DNA from: Bacteroidales bacterium
GTDB taxonomy: Bacteria > Bacteroidota > Bacteroidia > Bacteroidales > VadinHA17
Assembly (NCBI GenBank): GCA_025455535.1
Contig: JALOMM010000065.1
Coordinates: forward strand, 1 to 7,550
Direction: 5' to 3'
DNA length: 7,550 bases
The notes beneath the pieces were generated by a model, which saw only the letters and a list, made by a program, of their open reading frames with translations, did not search any database and had not been told where the DNA came from. A program made the translations under genes and the position numbers. Below are positions 7,028-7,550 of this stretch, in pieces; position 1 is the first letter of the stretch, and the number at the start of each line of letters is the position of its first letter.

Positions 7028-7137
7028 TTTCCTGACAGTGGCTAAACTATTCCTGTTGCTGAAATTGTCTTTTTCTTCAGATCAGAAGCTGAATATGTTG
7101 TTAATCACTAAGTCAAAAATAGCAATTCTTTTAAGAC
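7028..7137 (-). other. Intergenic region upstream of the six-gene cluster
   Basis: This 110-base AT-rich stretch separates the DUF2867 gene from the phosphotransferase gene and is the only gap in the window longer than 20 bases. It holds one promoter-like octamer. I see no convincing stem followed by a T-run, so there is no clear terminator for the upstream gene, and read-through from it into the cluster cannot be excluded. Confidence 0.6.
7114..7121 (-). promoter_or_regulatory. Candidate Bacteroidota-type -7 promoter element
   Basis: The minus strand reads TATTTTTG, an exact match to the TAnnTTTG -7 consensus known for Bacteroidota primary sigma factors. It lies 86 bases before the ATG at 7027, leaving a leader of roughly 80 bases. 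No clear -33 TTG/TTTG box is seen about 20 bases upstream (only TTAGG), and an 8-base AT-rich match can arise by chance, so this is a tentative call that also depends on the organism being a member of that phylum. Confidence 0.3.
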
Positions 7138-7550
7138 CTAACCGGCCTCCGACAGTTTCTTTATCATTCCTCCAAAGACAATTGCATGAAGCGGAACGAT
7201 AGAATACCAGTACATTCTCCCCCATAAGCCCAGTGGCCTGAATGTTGCGGTCTGGCAAAGCATGTTGTCTTCGATCCGGAATTCGAGCCATGCTTCTCCC
7301 GGGAGTTTCATCTCAGCATAGATCACTCTCCAGAAGTCGAGTGCATCGCCCGGCGAGATGTCGCTGCTGTTTCTTCTCCCCCTGCGAAGGCCGACTCCTC
7401 CTGACAGTTTGTCGAGGAATCCGCGCAGCCCCCATAGCCAGTTGGCATGATACCATCCGGTTTTTCCCCCTATTGCCCATATCTTATTGAGTACTGCTTC
7501 CTCATCGCTTATCGGCATTACTCTTTTGTCGAACAGGCAACCGTAAACCG
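7138..7550 (-). CDS. DUF2867 C-terminal part of an NmrA/SDR-type oxidoreductase (5' end cut by window edge)
   Basis: The visible 136 residues match the DUF2867 region usually found after an NAD(P)-binding Rossmann domain in atypical short-chain dehydrogenase/NmrA-like proteins. Seen: IGGKTGWYHANWLWGLRGFLDKL.GG.GLRRGRR, then GDALDFWRV, AEMKLPGEAWLEF and ATFRPLGLWGRMYWYSIVPLH. The frame stays open from the ATG at 7518 to the window edge (VYGCLFDKRV precedes it), and that extension also fits the family, so the ATG at 7518 is internal and the true start lies outside. No cofactor-binding residues are visible because the Rossmann part is missing, and the substrate is unknown. Compared with the family as I remember it, about a dozen residues appear to be missing between DFWRV and AEMKLPG. 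It is on the same strand as the downstream cluster but 110 bases away, so membership of the operon is uncertain. Confidence 0.85.
   Translation of the reverse strand, partial: VYGCLFDKRVMPISDEEAVLNKIWAIGGKTGWYHANWLWGLRGFLDKLSGGVGLRRGRRNSSDISPGDALDFWRVIYAEMKLPGEAWLEFRIEDNMLCQTATFRPLGLWGRMYWYSIVPLHAIVFGGMIKKLSEAG

Noticed and set aside
7075..7093. Small inverted repeats (TTCAG/CTGAA and CTTC/GAAG) in the gap, considered as a terminator
   Set aside because: Stems are only 4-5 bases and no T-run follows on the minus strand (it is followed by AAAAAGA).
7110..7137. AT-rich imperfect hairpin (GGTCTTAAAAG...TATTTTTGAC) after the DUF2867 stop
   Set aside because: The stem has two adjacent T-T mismatches and only weak A-T pairs, with no G-C-rich base, so it is not a convincing terminator or operator.
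7082..7291. Minus-strand 69-codon frame crossing the intergenic gap
   Set aside because: It is out of frame with the DUF2867 coding region, has no family features and no good ribosome binding site.

Overview
The window reads as one minus-strand gene cluster from a Gram-negative bacterium. The predicted outer-membrane barrel shows there is an outer membrane. The style of the proteins, the DUF2867 C-terminus and a TAnnTTTG promoter-like site suggest Bacteroidota, but no phylogenetic marker is present, so this is a moderate-confidence inference. I found no RNA gene, CRISPR array, insertion sequence or long repeat. Coding density is about 98%.

Layout in the direction of transcription (right to left): (1) 7550-7138, the C-terminal part of a DUF2867 protein, probably the tail of an NmrA/SDR-type oxidoreductase, cut by the window edge. 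(2) 7137-7028, a 110-base gap, the only gap of note, with one candidate promoter. (3) 7027-1, six genes with gaps of 20 bases or less, or overlaps: a PEP-synthase-like/rifampicin-phosphotransferase-like enzyme (7027-4700), a divergent PlsY-like membrane acyltransferase (4713-3922), a predicted outer-membrane beta-barrel (3925-2771), an ABC ATPase of the LolD/MacB type (2750-2049), and two FtsX/LolC/E-type permeases (2033-861, and 864 to beyond position 1).

The six genes look like one operon: three of the five junctions overlap (14, 4 and 4 bases) and the other two are 20 and 15 bases. The permeases are paralogues and, with the ATPase, would make a LolCDE/MacB-like machine in the inner membrane that works on substrates on the periplasmic side; the barrel supplies an outer-membrane partner. 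The two upstream enzymes are a phosphotransferase with ATP-grasp and phosphohistidine domains and a PlsY homologue that has lost the glycine-rich glycerol-3-phosphate motif. A speculative but testable reading is that the enzymes phosphorylate and acylate an unusual alcohol or polar head group and the ABC/barrel part moves the resulting lipid to the outer membrane or outside. The combination, rather than any single gene, is the most interesting thing here.
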